Assembly: GCA_033398695.1 (NCBI GenBank)
Contig: CM065805.1
Location: forward strand, 164,835,787 to 164,899,786
Reading direction: 5' to 3'
Source of the DNA: Orobanche coerulescens
Taxonomy: Eukaryota; Streptophyta; Magnoliopsida; Lamiales; Orobanchaceae
DNA: 64,000 bases
Position numbers and translations under genes: made by a program. Position 1 is the stretch's first letter. Each line of letters begins with the position of its first letter. The notes below the pieces were generated by a model. That model was not told where the DNA came from. It saw only the letters and a list, made by a program, of their open reading frames with translations, and made no database searches. Shown in pieces: positions 20,598 through 32,163 of the stretch.

Positions 20598-23213
20598 TTG
20601 TGGAATCGTTGGGTTTATTGATCGGTTATATTGATTGTCGATTATGATTATCGAGTTGCGGCTTGTATTATGGATGTGAGTTCGTATTTATTGAGTTGGA
20701 TTAATTGGTTTTGTACATATGACCGATGCATCGTTGAAACGTTTGAGTTTGATCGGTTGACTATATCGGCTGTTGATTATTATCGAATGTGTTGTCATTT
20801 GATTATTACATTAGGTTGTGATAATTGAGCATTGATTATAACCGTTGTGCCGCGACGAAGATTGGAGAATTCGTGGATCCCTTTGGTCGGGGCTGAGGAG
20901 CTCTTAGACGAAGGTGATGGAATTGGTAATGGCTTCATCTTATCGGTATTCGAGGTAAGTTTATACTTACTCAGTTGTAATACTTAATGAATGGTTCTGG
21001 TTTCATTTCATTTATAATTCATATAGCAATGATATTATAAATGTAAATTATCGAGATAATGGTTTGTATAAGTTGCTTTGGTTGGATTGAATCATAAGGT
21101 ATATGATTTAAACATGTCTGGCGAAAACAGAGATGTGAATTATTGTCTGTCTGTGATTGGAATATCGGATATTGAGGATAGTTTATCGTATCGACATTGA
21201 CATCGGGATGATGGTTTAATGATATTAATGGATTGTAACTCATTCGAGATTATTCGAATAACTGTGTATCCATTCAGGGATTTTTATTCGTGGAAAGGAT
21301 ATTATCTTTGGCTTCGAGGTAATTTAAGTATCGTTCAGTTATGAGGATAATTATTATATTGGACCGTTGTATATATATTGTCTGTTGATGTTTCATATAT
21401 GAGATTCGTGTTGACTGTTTGTTGAGGGATGTTGATCCCAGGACTATTGTTCAATATTGACAGTTGTGTTGATCGATCGTTGAGGAATGATGAATTCCAG
21501 GAATGTCGTGTTGAAATGGTTGGTCGTGTTTATCATTCTTTGGGGATGGCAATCCTAGGTTGGTTGTTTTGGATATTGATTAGTCGTGTCGACTTTTCAT
21601 TTTCAGTCTGTTGTTGTTCACTTCGATGAGTCTTTTGATCCTTATTGGATATGTGATTCTTTGAGTTTTGTTGTCATGTTGCATCGTGACATATCTGGAG
21701 TCATATCTGCATGCCGATTGGTTATTCTGTAGGATTTTTAGCCGGGCAGAAGATGGTTATGCGTGGATGTTTCCGCATTGAACCGTGCACACGAGATGTA
21801 GTTCTTGAGGCTAATTAGGTACATGTCCCACGTATATCCTGGATTCCGTATACGGGGTGGACATGTGCATGGACACATTTCCGGATCGGGCATACTATGA
21901 CGTCCATCTTTGAGCCATATTGTTTGGTCGTTCATAGTCCATGTATGATTGGATATGTTCGATGGTTTGCGACTGGTTGTTCATACGCCTGAGGGGTATG
22001 TTCGAAAGTCGGGGTTATTTCTTTGAGATCCATTATTGTTGATCATTTGGAGTTTACCTTATTGATGGTATTCTCGGTTATTGTTGATCCTTTGCTGATC
22101 GTGTTTGGAGTTTACCATGTTGAGGGTATTCTCGGTTATTGTTGATCCTTTGTTGATCGTGTTTGGAGTTTACCATGTTGAGGATATTCTCGGTTATCGT
22201 TGATCCTTTGTTGATCGTATTGGAGTTATCATGTCAATGATATTCTCAGTCGAGATATTGGTTGATCATTGTTATTAGTTGTATGAGCATTCGGACTGTA
22301 CGTCGATGTTTCAGGACTTGTTATATTAGTCTTGTGGTAGTTGATCTACAGATACATTGTGTTATATTAGTTTTATCCAGATTGAGATTTGACGGTGCAA
22401 ATCCGACGGATAGGATTTGGCACGGATGAACCAGTTCACGCTTATGAGTTATGATGATGTTCTGAGGATTCTTGGTATTGTTTGATTACAGTACAGATGT
22501 TTGTTGTTAAGTTCATTTTGTCATTTGAGAATGCGAAATATGGATTATGGTAAGGATTGCTATGGATTGGTAAGGTTATGATGGTAAGATTACGTTGGTA
22601 GTATTCTTACAGTATTATTACATTGGTATGTAATTATTTATGATGATGTGATCGATATCATTGTTGAGTATTGTGGCTGACCCCGTCGTGGGCTTTATTT
22701 TAGGTACTCGGAGATCGAGCGAGTAGCGGTCGTGAAGAGATGAGCTTCCCGGGTGATACTGGTTGTGGTATGTTTTGGAGAATTGAATATTCTTTCTGGT
22801 TGTTTTATTTCCACCGCAAATGTGTATTTTGAACTATGTTCTTATCCGCTGCGTGTGTATATTTCAAAATGGCTTTCTAGTATTTTTACCAACTCGTGTT
22901 TAACCTAAATGAGCTTTTGGCATTTTGCGAACTTGGGTTATTCCGTTGAACCCTTTTTCCTAAACTATTTTTGTCAGTACGTTTAAGTGGTGGCTCATCG
23001 TATATTTTGGAACTATCGAGATTTGGCATTTCGCCTTGTATTTTCAACTGGTATTTTGTGACGGTATTTGAGGACTATATTAGAGTCTTTAAAATATTAC
23101 TGTCATCGGCCTTTTGGCCTTTTTAAATGTTTTTGAAATGGATTTTAGCCTGGTGGGTTCCGGCGCGGGACCCACGGCGCTGTAATATCCCGGATGGTTT
23201 TGGGGGTGTTACA
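20598..23213 (+). repeat. D 5' LTR, segment 2
   Basis: Continuation of the D LTR after the Sirevirus (20598-20602 is the TSD copy), ending GGGGGTGTTACA at 23213. It matches 25318-26395 plus 34927-36464. It holds the GAG/GTAAGT donor-like palindrome (20955-20970), a 58-bp tandem array and a T-rich TTTTAG acceptor-like site at 22702. No gene. Confidence 0.88.
22049..22278 (+). repeat. 58-bp tandem array, four units, in D LTR
   Basis: Units start GGAGTTTACC at 22049, 22107, 22165 and 22222 and share TATTCTCGGTTATTGTTGATC. The same four-unit array is at about 35300-35490 in the 3' LTR, so it predates insertion. Confidence 0.85.
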
Positions 23214-23217
23214 GAAG

Positions 23218-23287
23218 ATGGTATCGGAGCTTGGGTTTTGTGAAACCCGGGCATGGTATCGGAGCTTGGGTTTTGTGAAACCCGGGC
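23218..23287 (+). other. Tandemly duplicated PBS and hairpin of element D
   Basis: A 35-bp unit (23218-23252) is perfectly repeated at 23253-23287. Each contains TGGTATCGGAGC (initiator tRNA-Met complement; 23219-23230 and 23254-23265) followed by a 9-bp stem with a TGTG loop (GGGTTT-TGTG-AAACCC core). Confidence 0.9.
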
Positions 23288-23620
23288 ATGTGTGTTTTGT
23301 GGCTCTACCAGTACGGTAGTAGCGCGGCTTTTGAAAATGATTTTTTTGACTTTTGAGTTAAACCGATTTATGGAGATTCCAAAATTTTTGAGATTCTTTT
23401 CAGATTTCTAATTATGATATTAGTATGTGTTGGTGTTGTGTTGAGACCTTGTGTGGGAGTCGTGTGCTAGTATTACGGTAGATCATCGGCTTCACGCACC
23501 TGTAAGTATATTGTTTTGGTTATTCGCATGTGGCGACGATTGATTGCATTTGTGATGAGTTTGGAAATTTCTGGTTGATCTGTTGTTTGTGATAGGGTTA
23601 CAAGTTTCGAGGACGAAACT

Positions 23621-23639
23621 TATTTTAAGGGGGGTAGTA
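23621..23639 (+). other. Polypurine tract of element D
   Basis: TTTTAAGGGGGGTAGTA directly precedes the TG start of the 3' LTR at 23640. Confidence 0.85.
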
Positions 23640-23937
23640 TGTAATATCCGGATTTTCAGTATAAATTTTTCAGATTATTTTATCTAAGATATATTATATA
23701 GCTTGGTGTCTATACAGTATGGATAAATAAATTGATAATAGAGACAACTATATTTACGGAAGTTTTTGGCCGACAGTTATATTTGAGGATATCGTATATC
23801 AGATTGTCTTAACTTGGATATCAGATTTATCGCATGAGAATACTATTGGAATGAGTATACGTATTTGGTGTGTCGTGTAGACATGCCCAGTATGTCGAGA
23901 CGACCAAGAACAGGTGGAAATGGCTAAGTGTAAAAGC

Positions 23938-24256
23938 CATTACGTACGTTAGACCTTGGAGCTTACGTACGTAAAATTTGCTAGCTTACGTACGTTATAT
24001 AGGGTACATAATGTACGTAACAAAAGGAATCAGATGGGGAATCAATCTGACATGTGGAGCCCAGGTATTTGCCGGTGTTCCAAGGATAAGTCAACGTACT
24101 CATTACGTACGCTATGGAAACAAGAGTTACGTACGTAATGAAGTTCACGAAATGAGGCAGTGAGTTCTGACTAAGTATTATGTATGCTATGGATGATGTA
24201 TATCGTACGTTAAGGTATGTTACGTACCTTAAGTGAGGGCCTTAGCGTACGTAATG
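23938..24256. repeat. Array of ACGTACGT-type dyad motifs in U3 of D
   Basis: About ten copies close to TTACGTACGTAA, variants including TTACGTACGCTA and TTAGCGTACGTAA. They have the same CGNNCG skeleton as the TAGCGCACGCTA motif of the other LTRs, again just upstream of the TATA box. Confidence 0.8.
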
Positions 24257-24268
24257 AAGAGTGCAGTC

Positions 24269-24305
24269 TATAAAATGAAGCGTGGTCTTTCATTTCCTCA
24301 CGAAC
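24269..24305 (+). promoter_or_regulatory. Element D core promoter
   Basis: TATAAAA at 24269-24275 followed by CTTTCATTTCCTCAC, the same TATA and pyrimidine patch seen in the other LTRs. Confidence 0.65.
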
Positions 24306-26395
24306 CAAAGAGATGTTCCTCTCAAAATCCGTCCCTCTTCACTTCTAAGTGTGTTCTAAACACTTTTAACTTGGTTATGAGCTTGGTAGCATGGATTTGA
24401 GGCTTGGATATGAAGATATTAATGATTCTTGAAGTGTTTGATTGCATTATTCATCTTCAAGAGGTATGTTGGATAATCCCTCTCTTTAATTTCGGATTTT
24501 GATGTTGTTGTCGGTGTCTTCCTCGTATGATGATGGTTATGGTATTATTGTTGTACTTCTTGACGATATATGAGGTGTATATTGAAGAAGATGATGATTA
24601 TGATGAGTATATGTTTCAAGTGTTTATGTTTTAGATATGAACATGGAATGTTGATATTTTGAACAAGTGATGATGATTATGGATGTTAAGGGACAAGTTA
24701 TGTAAATGGTGATTTGATCTTCCGTATGGTCTTGATGATATACGAATCGTGATTATGAATTTGACAAGAATATTATCTTTCTTTGAGGATATGTGCTCAT
24801 ATGAGTCGAATGATCCTAAGTTTAGTTTGGCATAAGTTTGATATATATGAACAAGGGATAATCATATCATGTTGAATATAAGTTTGAGTTCGGAATTGAA
24901 TATGTTGATTTAACTTGCTTCGTGCTCGAATCAATTGTTATTGAGATCACCGGATTATGAGATTGAATTGAAGGTATGAATTCAGATTTGTTTGGCATAA
25001 GAACATTTGATCCGTACATAATTGGAATACTATTGAGTCGTATGAGGTGGACGGATAATTATAAAGTTTACAGTTAATTTTGGAATACGATTATTCATGA
25101 TAATAACCAGTATTTGTTTCTATGAAATTATGAATATGAACAAGAAGGAGTCTTGTTGATTCATATTTGGAATTGAAGTTGGAATCGAGTATGTTATGAA
25201 ATCCTTAATATCGAGATGAATTGATCATTGATATGAACATCGGTATATGGAATCGTAGTATGGTTATGGATTCGTGATTGATTGATGTAGGTTGTTTGGA
25301 TATGTATTTATTCGAGATATTGTGGAACCGTTGGGTTTATTGATCGATTATATTGATTGTCGATTATGATTATCGAGTTGCGGCTTGTATTGTGGATATG
25401 AGTTCGTATTTATTGAGTTGGATTAATTGGTTTTGTATATATGACTAAGGCATCGTTGAAACATTGAGTTTGATTGGTTGATTATATCGGTTGTTGATTA
25501 TTATCGAATGTGTTATCATTTGATTATTACAATAGGTTGTGATAATTGAGCGTTGATTATAACCGTTGTGCCGCGACGAAGATTGGAGAATTAGTGGATC
25601 AATTTGGTCGGGGCTGAGGAGCTCTTAGACGAAGGTGATGGAATTGGTAATGGCTTCATCATATCGGTATTCGAGGTAAGTTTATACTTACTCAGTTGTA
25701 ATACTTAATGAATGGTTCTGGTTTCATTTCATCTATAATTCATATAGCAATGATATTATAAATGTAAATTATCGAGATAATGGTTTGTATAAGTTGATTT
25801 GGTTGGACTGAATCCTAAGGTATATGATTTAAACATGTCTGGCGAAAATCGAGATGTGAATTATTGTCTGTCTGTGATTGGAATATCGGATATTGAGGAT
25901 AGTTTATCGTATCGACATTGACATCGAGATGATGGTTTATTGATGTTAATGGATTGTAACTCATTCGAGATTATTCGAATAACTGTGTATCCGTTCAGGG
26001 ATGTTTATTCATGGAAAGGATATTTTCTTTGACTTCGAGGTAATTTAAGTATCGTTCAGTTATGAGGATAATTATTATATTGGACCGTTGTATATATATT
26101 GTCTGTTGATGTTTCATATATGAGATTCGTGTTGACTGTTTGTTGAGGGATGTTGATCCCAGGACCGTTGTCCAATATTGACAGTTGTGTTGATCGATCG
26201 TTGAGGAATGATGAATTCCACGAATGTCGTGTTGAGATGGTTGGTTGTGTTGATCATTCTCTGGGGATGGCGATCCTAGGTTGGTTGTTTTGGATATTGA
26301 TTAGTCATGTCGACTTTTCATTGTCAGTCTGTTGTTGTTCACTTTGGTGAGTCTTTTGATCCTTACTGGATATATGATTCTTTGAGTTTCGTTGT

Positions 26396-29124
26396 TGTAA
26401 CACCCCAAAACCATATGGGAATATTACACACAGTAGACCCTTTCCACAGGGATCTACCAGGCTAAACATCCATAAACAACCAAATGCTTGCCCGGCCAGG
26501 GTCAACCAATAAAATGATACAGACCGTTATGGTCACTTACACGTGAATACACAGACCGATGAGGTCACACAACCCAATCGACAAAACTGACTTAAACAAC
26601 ATTACCAACACAGGGGTCGAAATACAATACAGTGGAAGACTGAAATCAACTCTGACAACACAACAAAAATCAAAACAACTCTCGACTCATGATTAGTATC
26701 GCAGCTCGTCATCCTCTTGTGCCAATCTTGTGACTGCTCCCCTGAATCTGCATGTACCTGGACGCAAAACAGACATCCACCCCCCGATTACTTGGGGGTT
26801 AGTAAAACTCCACTGTTTTACTAGTACAAGTATAAAATCATACGAAATGTAACAAGCAAGTAATAATCGTGAATCAAATATAATAATCAAGTATCAAAAT
26901 ATCCCCGGGAGGTTTTTCACAAGGGAAGATAAGCTATGAAGCATTCGAAAATAAGATTATCATCTCGGGAATTTTTTAGAATTTCAAAACCTTTAAGACC
27001 TCAAGTCCTGATTCACAAAACCTTTCGAAAAACTTTAGGGCCTTAACCCAAATCTTGTTTCATAACTCAGCAGTTTACAATACGGGAAACAATTACTCAA
27101 GCTTAGGACTCGGTCCAACATTCATTTTCATAAAACTTTTTCTCTCAAAACTTTGATTTGAAAATAAACATGCTCATGACACCGTGATCCACTGTCACGT
27201 GTCTCCGTAGGTTCAACAACCCGCACGGACTACACCACGCACAATTAAACAAGCATAATCAATTCCGACACCGTGATCCATTGTCACGTGTCTCCGTAGG
27301 TTCAACAACCCGCACGGAAAGAAACAAACACATCATTCACAACAACCAGTCCTGACCCCGTGAACCTGTGTCACGTGTCACCGTAGGTACCTTCGAACCC
27401 GCACGGTTGGACGTACTGTGTCCTGATTCGATGGACCTGTGCCATGAATCATCGTAGGCCTCGTCAGACCCGCACGATTGGACCTCAGCACCACACACTA
27501 AGCTCTGATCCCATGGACCTGTGCCATAAATCCTCGTAGGCCCCGTTGAACCCGCACGAGCGAACTTAGCGTTCCAGCACACCACATTCACATTCACATT
27601 ACACACAACAATGTGCACAGTTAATCAATCATGTTGATCACCACAAAATCGTACATCACACGCACATAACACAATATCAACACTCTCAACAACTATCATC
27701 AATCAACGACACACAACCAACATAACACACGTTCGGTACACAATACATTACACAACAGCTAACACGTATACCAATATAACACTATTATCACAAAGCCTTC
27801 GAATTGCGGAATACACAACTAATTCAAACGGAACATATTTACGAAGGCAAGCAAAATAATTATAAATCTCATACGTGATTATTAGTCGCAAGATACGAGT
27901 CGTATAATAAGATACTTGCCTTACTAACCGCTACAGAACGCTATGAAGAACACGGTTCGACCGGGAAGCTCGAACCCCAAAAAAGGCAATGAACGGAAGG
28001 GTTCCGACTCGAGTTCTTCACAAGAATTTCGTTCCTAAGTCACAACGATAACAATTCAATCACAATTCTACGAAAACGTATAGAACTTCCCAAGTTCTAC
28101 CCATTGAAGCATTTTATCGGACACCTTGAGGGCATAGTCCAATATAATCGTTTAACGGAGAAATACTCGAATTTGTTCCGCAAAAATTCAAGGGTAATGA
28201 ATGATTTCGAGTATACAACCATGTTCTAACAATAATCTGAACTAAAACGAATCAAATCGGCTAAAACATCAAGAAACCTCAAAAATTCCCAAAACCAAGA
28301 GTTTAGGTGTTCTTACCTTCGATCCGGGCGGAAGATGATGTTAGATATGAATCAATCTTTCAAAACATGTTGCTCTATGTCATATCCATCCATTATTGAT
28401 GAAAAAACGTGAAGAAACGAAGAAAAAGGGTGAAAATGGCCGGATGACTCGGTCTAGGCCCTTAAATAGCCGACCCTGGCCGACCGCTTACGTACGTAAT
28501 CGGCCATGGCCTACGTACGTAATCGGCCATGGCCGAACTCCCAGTACCAAATCTGCCAACATGTTACGTACGTTACCGGCAGGCTGTTACATATGTAACA
28601 TGCCTTACGGCCGTTACTGCCGGGCCATTACGGTCGATCCGACGGTCCGAAAAATCCCGAAACTCAGACCTGAACGTAAACCAAAAACACGATTACGATG
28701 TACTCGCAAAGATGAATCCGAACACCAAGAGAACACACGATTCCGACCACCCGAGGGCTCGAAATTTGACAACAGAAGTAATTACTCCAAACTTTGGAAA
28801 ATTACGAAAATGGCCTAAAACGTCCGAAATACACGATACACGATTGGAACACCAAACAAAAGCTTACAACATGAACAATAACGTTAAATGAACTTACGAG
28901 AAATTCGAAACAGCAGTTTCGGACGAGATTCGCGAGAATCGAACTCAAGTGCGGAAAAGTCGTTTAAGAACACGGAACTCAACAAAACTATACCGAAACG
29001 AACTCGGATGACAAAAAGTGCAGAATTAAATATTCTCATAATGACAAAACGGTCATAGAGAGTCATCTAAATGGACCTCCGTGGAAAAATGAAAATTACC
29101 GGAAATCGAAATTGCGGATATTCA
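26396..29124 (-). repeat. Element E 3' LTR
   Basis: 2729 bp, plus-strand start TGTAACACCCC and end GCGGATATTCA. It pairs with 32164-34921 at high identity. Contents include a five-unit minisatellite, a minus-strand AAG/GCAAGT donor-like site near 27919, AAG/GTAAGA near 28316, and CGNNCG motifs at 28489-28620. Confidence 0.9.
27178..27560 (-). repeat. Minisatellite of about five degenerate units in E LTR
   Basis: Repeated blocks with CCGTGATCCAYTGTCACGTG and CGTAGGTTC...CCCGCACG, period about 60-80 bp. The right LTR has the same array at about 32945-33325. Confidence 0.8.
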
Positions 29125-29142
29125 TACTACCCTCCTTAAAAG
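29125..29142 (-). other. Element E polypurine tract
   Basis: On the minus strand CTTTTAAGGAGGGTAGTA abuts the 3' LTR and is preceded by the conserved TTTCGGGACGAAAC box. Confidence 0.8.
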
Positions 29143-29690
29143 AAGTTTCGTCCCGAAACTTAAAACAAGTAGGGAGAAGCAATATCCCGACGGGAAAACT
29201 CACGAGATACACAAGAAACGCGTAACTTTCGCCCATTGGCGAAACGTTATAAGCAACACGAAAGAATATACAGCGTGAAAACACGCCCCACGACGACCAT
29301 AACAACGCCACCGGCAATGATTCAGAACAATAACGAGCAATTAACGACGCATCACATACCACATCACATGCACACATTTAATCAAAGAAACGTACGCGAC
29401 AACAAGTCGCACTCGACTAAAACGGCTATGCGATAGAAACAAATAGAGTATCACGATAGAAATCACTCCGATTCTCGTCAACAAGAAAATGTCCGACGTC
29501 AAGACACAAACAATTCAAGATAACAAAAAAAATGAGAATACCGTATATTACATTCTATCCTATTAAAAATAAGTTTTGTCCCAAAACTTAAAATAAAACA
29601 TCAGGGTAGAATACAAACAAAACCAAAAAGTTCACGCAACAAATATCAATCTCTACTCGAATTACAAAACAAATACAACACGCAACTACG
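29143..29690 (-). other. Element E region between gag and PPT, pol missing
   Basis: About 550 bp where pol should be. A second, diverged copy of the GAC(G/A)AAAC box plus PPT-like tract lies at 29556-29590. No protease, RT or integrase motif is seen. Confidence 0.6.
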
Positions 29691-30794
29691 CTACTGGGCA
29701 CCACTGAGCTCTCCACGCGTAGGGGCGGGATCTCGGCTCCCGAACATCTCAACGACGGTCTCGCAGTGTACCGCCTGATGTCCCACATGTCTACATTTGA
29801 AACAATTAACTTGCGGCGAGCGACAATTCTTCCGAGTATGGCCCACATGGCTACAATTGAAACATAACTTCATGCCGCTTGTCTTACTCGGCTCGTGAGT
29901 AGGATTCTTAGACTGATCAAACGAATGATAAGTGTTCCCAGAAGGGCAATACAAGGTAATAGGCTCACGAATCTCACTTCTCTGGCCTCTTGAAAAGTTA
30001 CTCGAGGTCTTCTGCCTCTTACCTCCTGAGCTACCCTCTGGCATGGAAACAGCCATCTCGATGGCTAGAGCTCGGTCCTGATAATCTTTCAAGGTGGTAC
30101 ACATGAGCGGAGCCATACTCTCACGGATATGGGGTTTCATGCGCATATTGAAGTATCGGACCTTGTCCGCTTCACTTCTCACTTGATCACTAACATAAGC
30201 CAGCTGTCGACTAAAATCGACTATCGTCTGGGATATCGACACATCCTGGGGCGTAGCCGAGAAAAACTCAACGATCCTGCATTCACGAACAGGCAACGGG
30301 AAATACTCTGCCTCCATGGCGGTCTTAAACTCAGCCCATGTAGGTGTACGATCTGCAGGCACTACAGCCTGCCACCAGTCTGCAGCTTATTTGTCAAGCA
30401 AGTACTGAGCAATGGGTATCCTCTTTTCATCCGGACAAGACACAACATCAAATGTTCTGTCCAACTGGAAAAGCCAGCTTTCCCAACCTAACGAGTCAGA
30501 CGAACCCACAAAACGGGGCGGCTTCATCCTCATCACATCTCGTAACCACTTACTAGCCCCATTATCCCCCTCTGGATTCTCATTCCAATGTACGGCCTGA
30601 TTCATCTGCACTAACTGATCAACCACCTAACGAAGGATGGTGGCGGCGCCAATGTCAACATTAACGCTGGCTGAATGAGAATGTCCCTGATCTGTACCGA
30701 GCTGATTGGTACTCGGCAAGGAGTGAGTCGCCCTCTCACGCTCCTGATCACGACCACGACTACGACCACGTCCTCGGCCTCGACCTCTCGGCAT
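29691..30794 (-). pseudogene. gag of element E, two premature stops
   Basis: Capsid-nucleocapsid protein of a Ty3/gypsy element that would form the virus-like particle and bind element RNA. The frame starts MPRGRGRGRGR at 30794, the Arg/Gly-rich start typical of Tekay-like gags. The retrotransposon gag domain spans 30600-29990 with ADWWQAV and W-x2-F-K motifs. Two CCHC zinc knuckles close it, C-x2-C-x4-H-x4-C (CFNCSHVGHTRKNC and CFKCRHVGHQAVHC, about 29860-29750). In-frame stops at 30627-30629 and 30387-30389 break it; the frame is otherwise continuous and ends at 29691 without running into protease. Confidence 0.88.
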
Positions 30795-32127
30795 ACTGAA
30801 CGGACGATCAATCAGAATAACACAACCAACCAAACATCACAACGTCAACATAGGACGATAAATAGCAGCACGATAAAACATCAACTCCAAGTCATCACAC
30901 AAGTGCACGAACTAACACTGTAATTTAAGAACTTCATTCAAAAATAATTCACACAGTCACATCAACAGAGATGTTTGGATTTTACCAAATCAAACACAGT
31001 CAAAACCACACACATATCGTAGGGATCAAACACTAGCAACAAAAATAAAATATTTCCGGGGTATTATTCAAATGATAAAATTTTAAAATTCTCAAGTTTG
31101 AAAAATTTGGTGAAATGAAATTTTTGAAAACACTTTGTTTAATACCTCGGTCATTGAAGTGGGGAACGATACCTAACAACGTATCCCGCCACTTGGGCAT
31201 ACAACCCAGATTTTCTGACGAGAATAATAACATAGCAACTCACTGCACGACTTAACCTCAATACATAAACACATAACATTCTAATTTACGGAAGCCAAAG
31301 TTGTTTTGCAAAACAGAAATTTTCCAAAATCCTTTAGTTCATAACCAAAACGACGGTAATATTTTACAATGTCCGAAGTACTTCAAAACACATTTTTCAA
31401 ATACCGTCTGATGGTGTCATTTGAAAATACACGGCCCATTTGTCAAAATTTAACAAATTTTAAAAACAAAATCCATATAAACCGTGGTTTGACCGCACCA
31501 CCAAAATATTTTCCAAAAATCGATTTCTACAAAAATTCTCAAACTGTAAAGTCCTTCAGAAAATATTCTCAAACTTACCCATAGCGGACAAAAATTACAA
31601 CATTCCAAAAACAGTCGAATTTAAAATCACATACTCAAATGGCAACCAGGGGCGCCAATTCAATCAAATGCATCTCGTGGTATCAAGTTTAAACACACAA
31701 CAAAATCATTCATCGGAGTTTCTCACAAACTCTACCGTTGATATCTTCACAGAACTCATCAAGGTTTACATCTTTCACACCATACCACCCTACACGCTGG
31801 TTCAAAAGTAAAACAACAATACGCCCAGCTATACTCATACTACGTGCCACAAGTATTAAACAAAACTACATTACACAATACTGTGTAAATAAAATCATGC
31901 ACCGCAATTAACTCACTAAGATAAAATCGAGATACACAGGTATTACGCATAAAAGAGGAGACTTACATCCACAGGTCGCACGGAGGTGACAGTCGCCCAG
32001 GATACTAATCTCGTCCAACAACATAACCGACATGTTGTCACTACGCACAACTCAATTTGTCACTTGACGACTCGAACGACAAGACAACACATTACTCGAC
32101 AAATCACGACTTGACTCGACCCGACAG
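30795..32127 (-). other. Element E leader between PBS and gag
   Basis: About 1.3 kb, AT-rich, no credible ORF. This is the expected place for packaging signals; I see no defined structure beyond the PBS hairpin. Confidence 0.5.
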
Positions 32128-32159
32128 CCTAGGTTTCCACAACCTAAGCTCTGATACCA
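32128..32159 (-). other. Element E PBS with adjoining hairpin
   Basis: Minus-strand TGGTATCAGAGC (32148-32159) matches the initiator tRNA-Met 3' end. It is followed by an 8-bp stem (arms 32141-32148 and 32128-32135) with a GTGGA loop. Confidence 0.85.
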
Positions 32160-32163
32160 TAAA

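Larger units (their letters stand above)
23214..23639 (+). other. Complete interior of element D (426 bp), non-coding
   Basis: The region between the two D LTRs holds a duplicated PBS at its left end and TTTCGAGGACGAAAC plus a PPT at its right end. These motifs normally flank gag-pol in Tekay-like elements. No ORF of gag or pol is present; the coding region appears to have been deleted. Confidence 0.85.
23640..26395 (+). repeat. D 3' LTR, segment 1
   Basis: Begins TGTAATATCCGG after the PPT and is interrupted at 26396 by element E; GTTGT (26391-26395) is the left TSD of E. It includes the U3 palindrome array, TATA box, a donor-like GAG/GTATGT at 24474 and a second GAG/GTAAGT at 25676. No gene. 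Confidence 0.9.
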
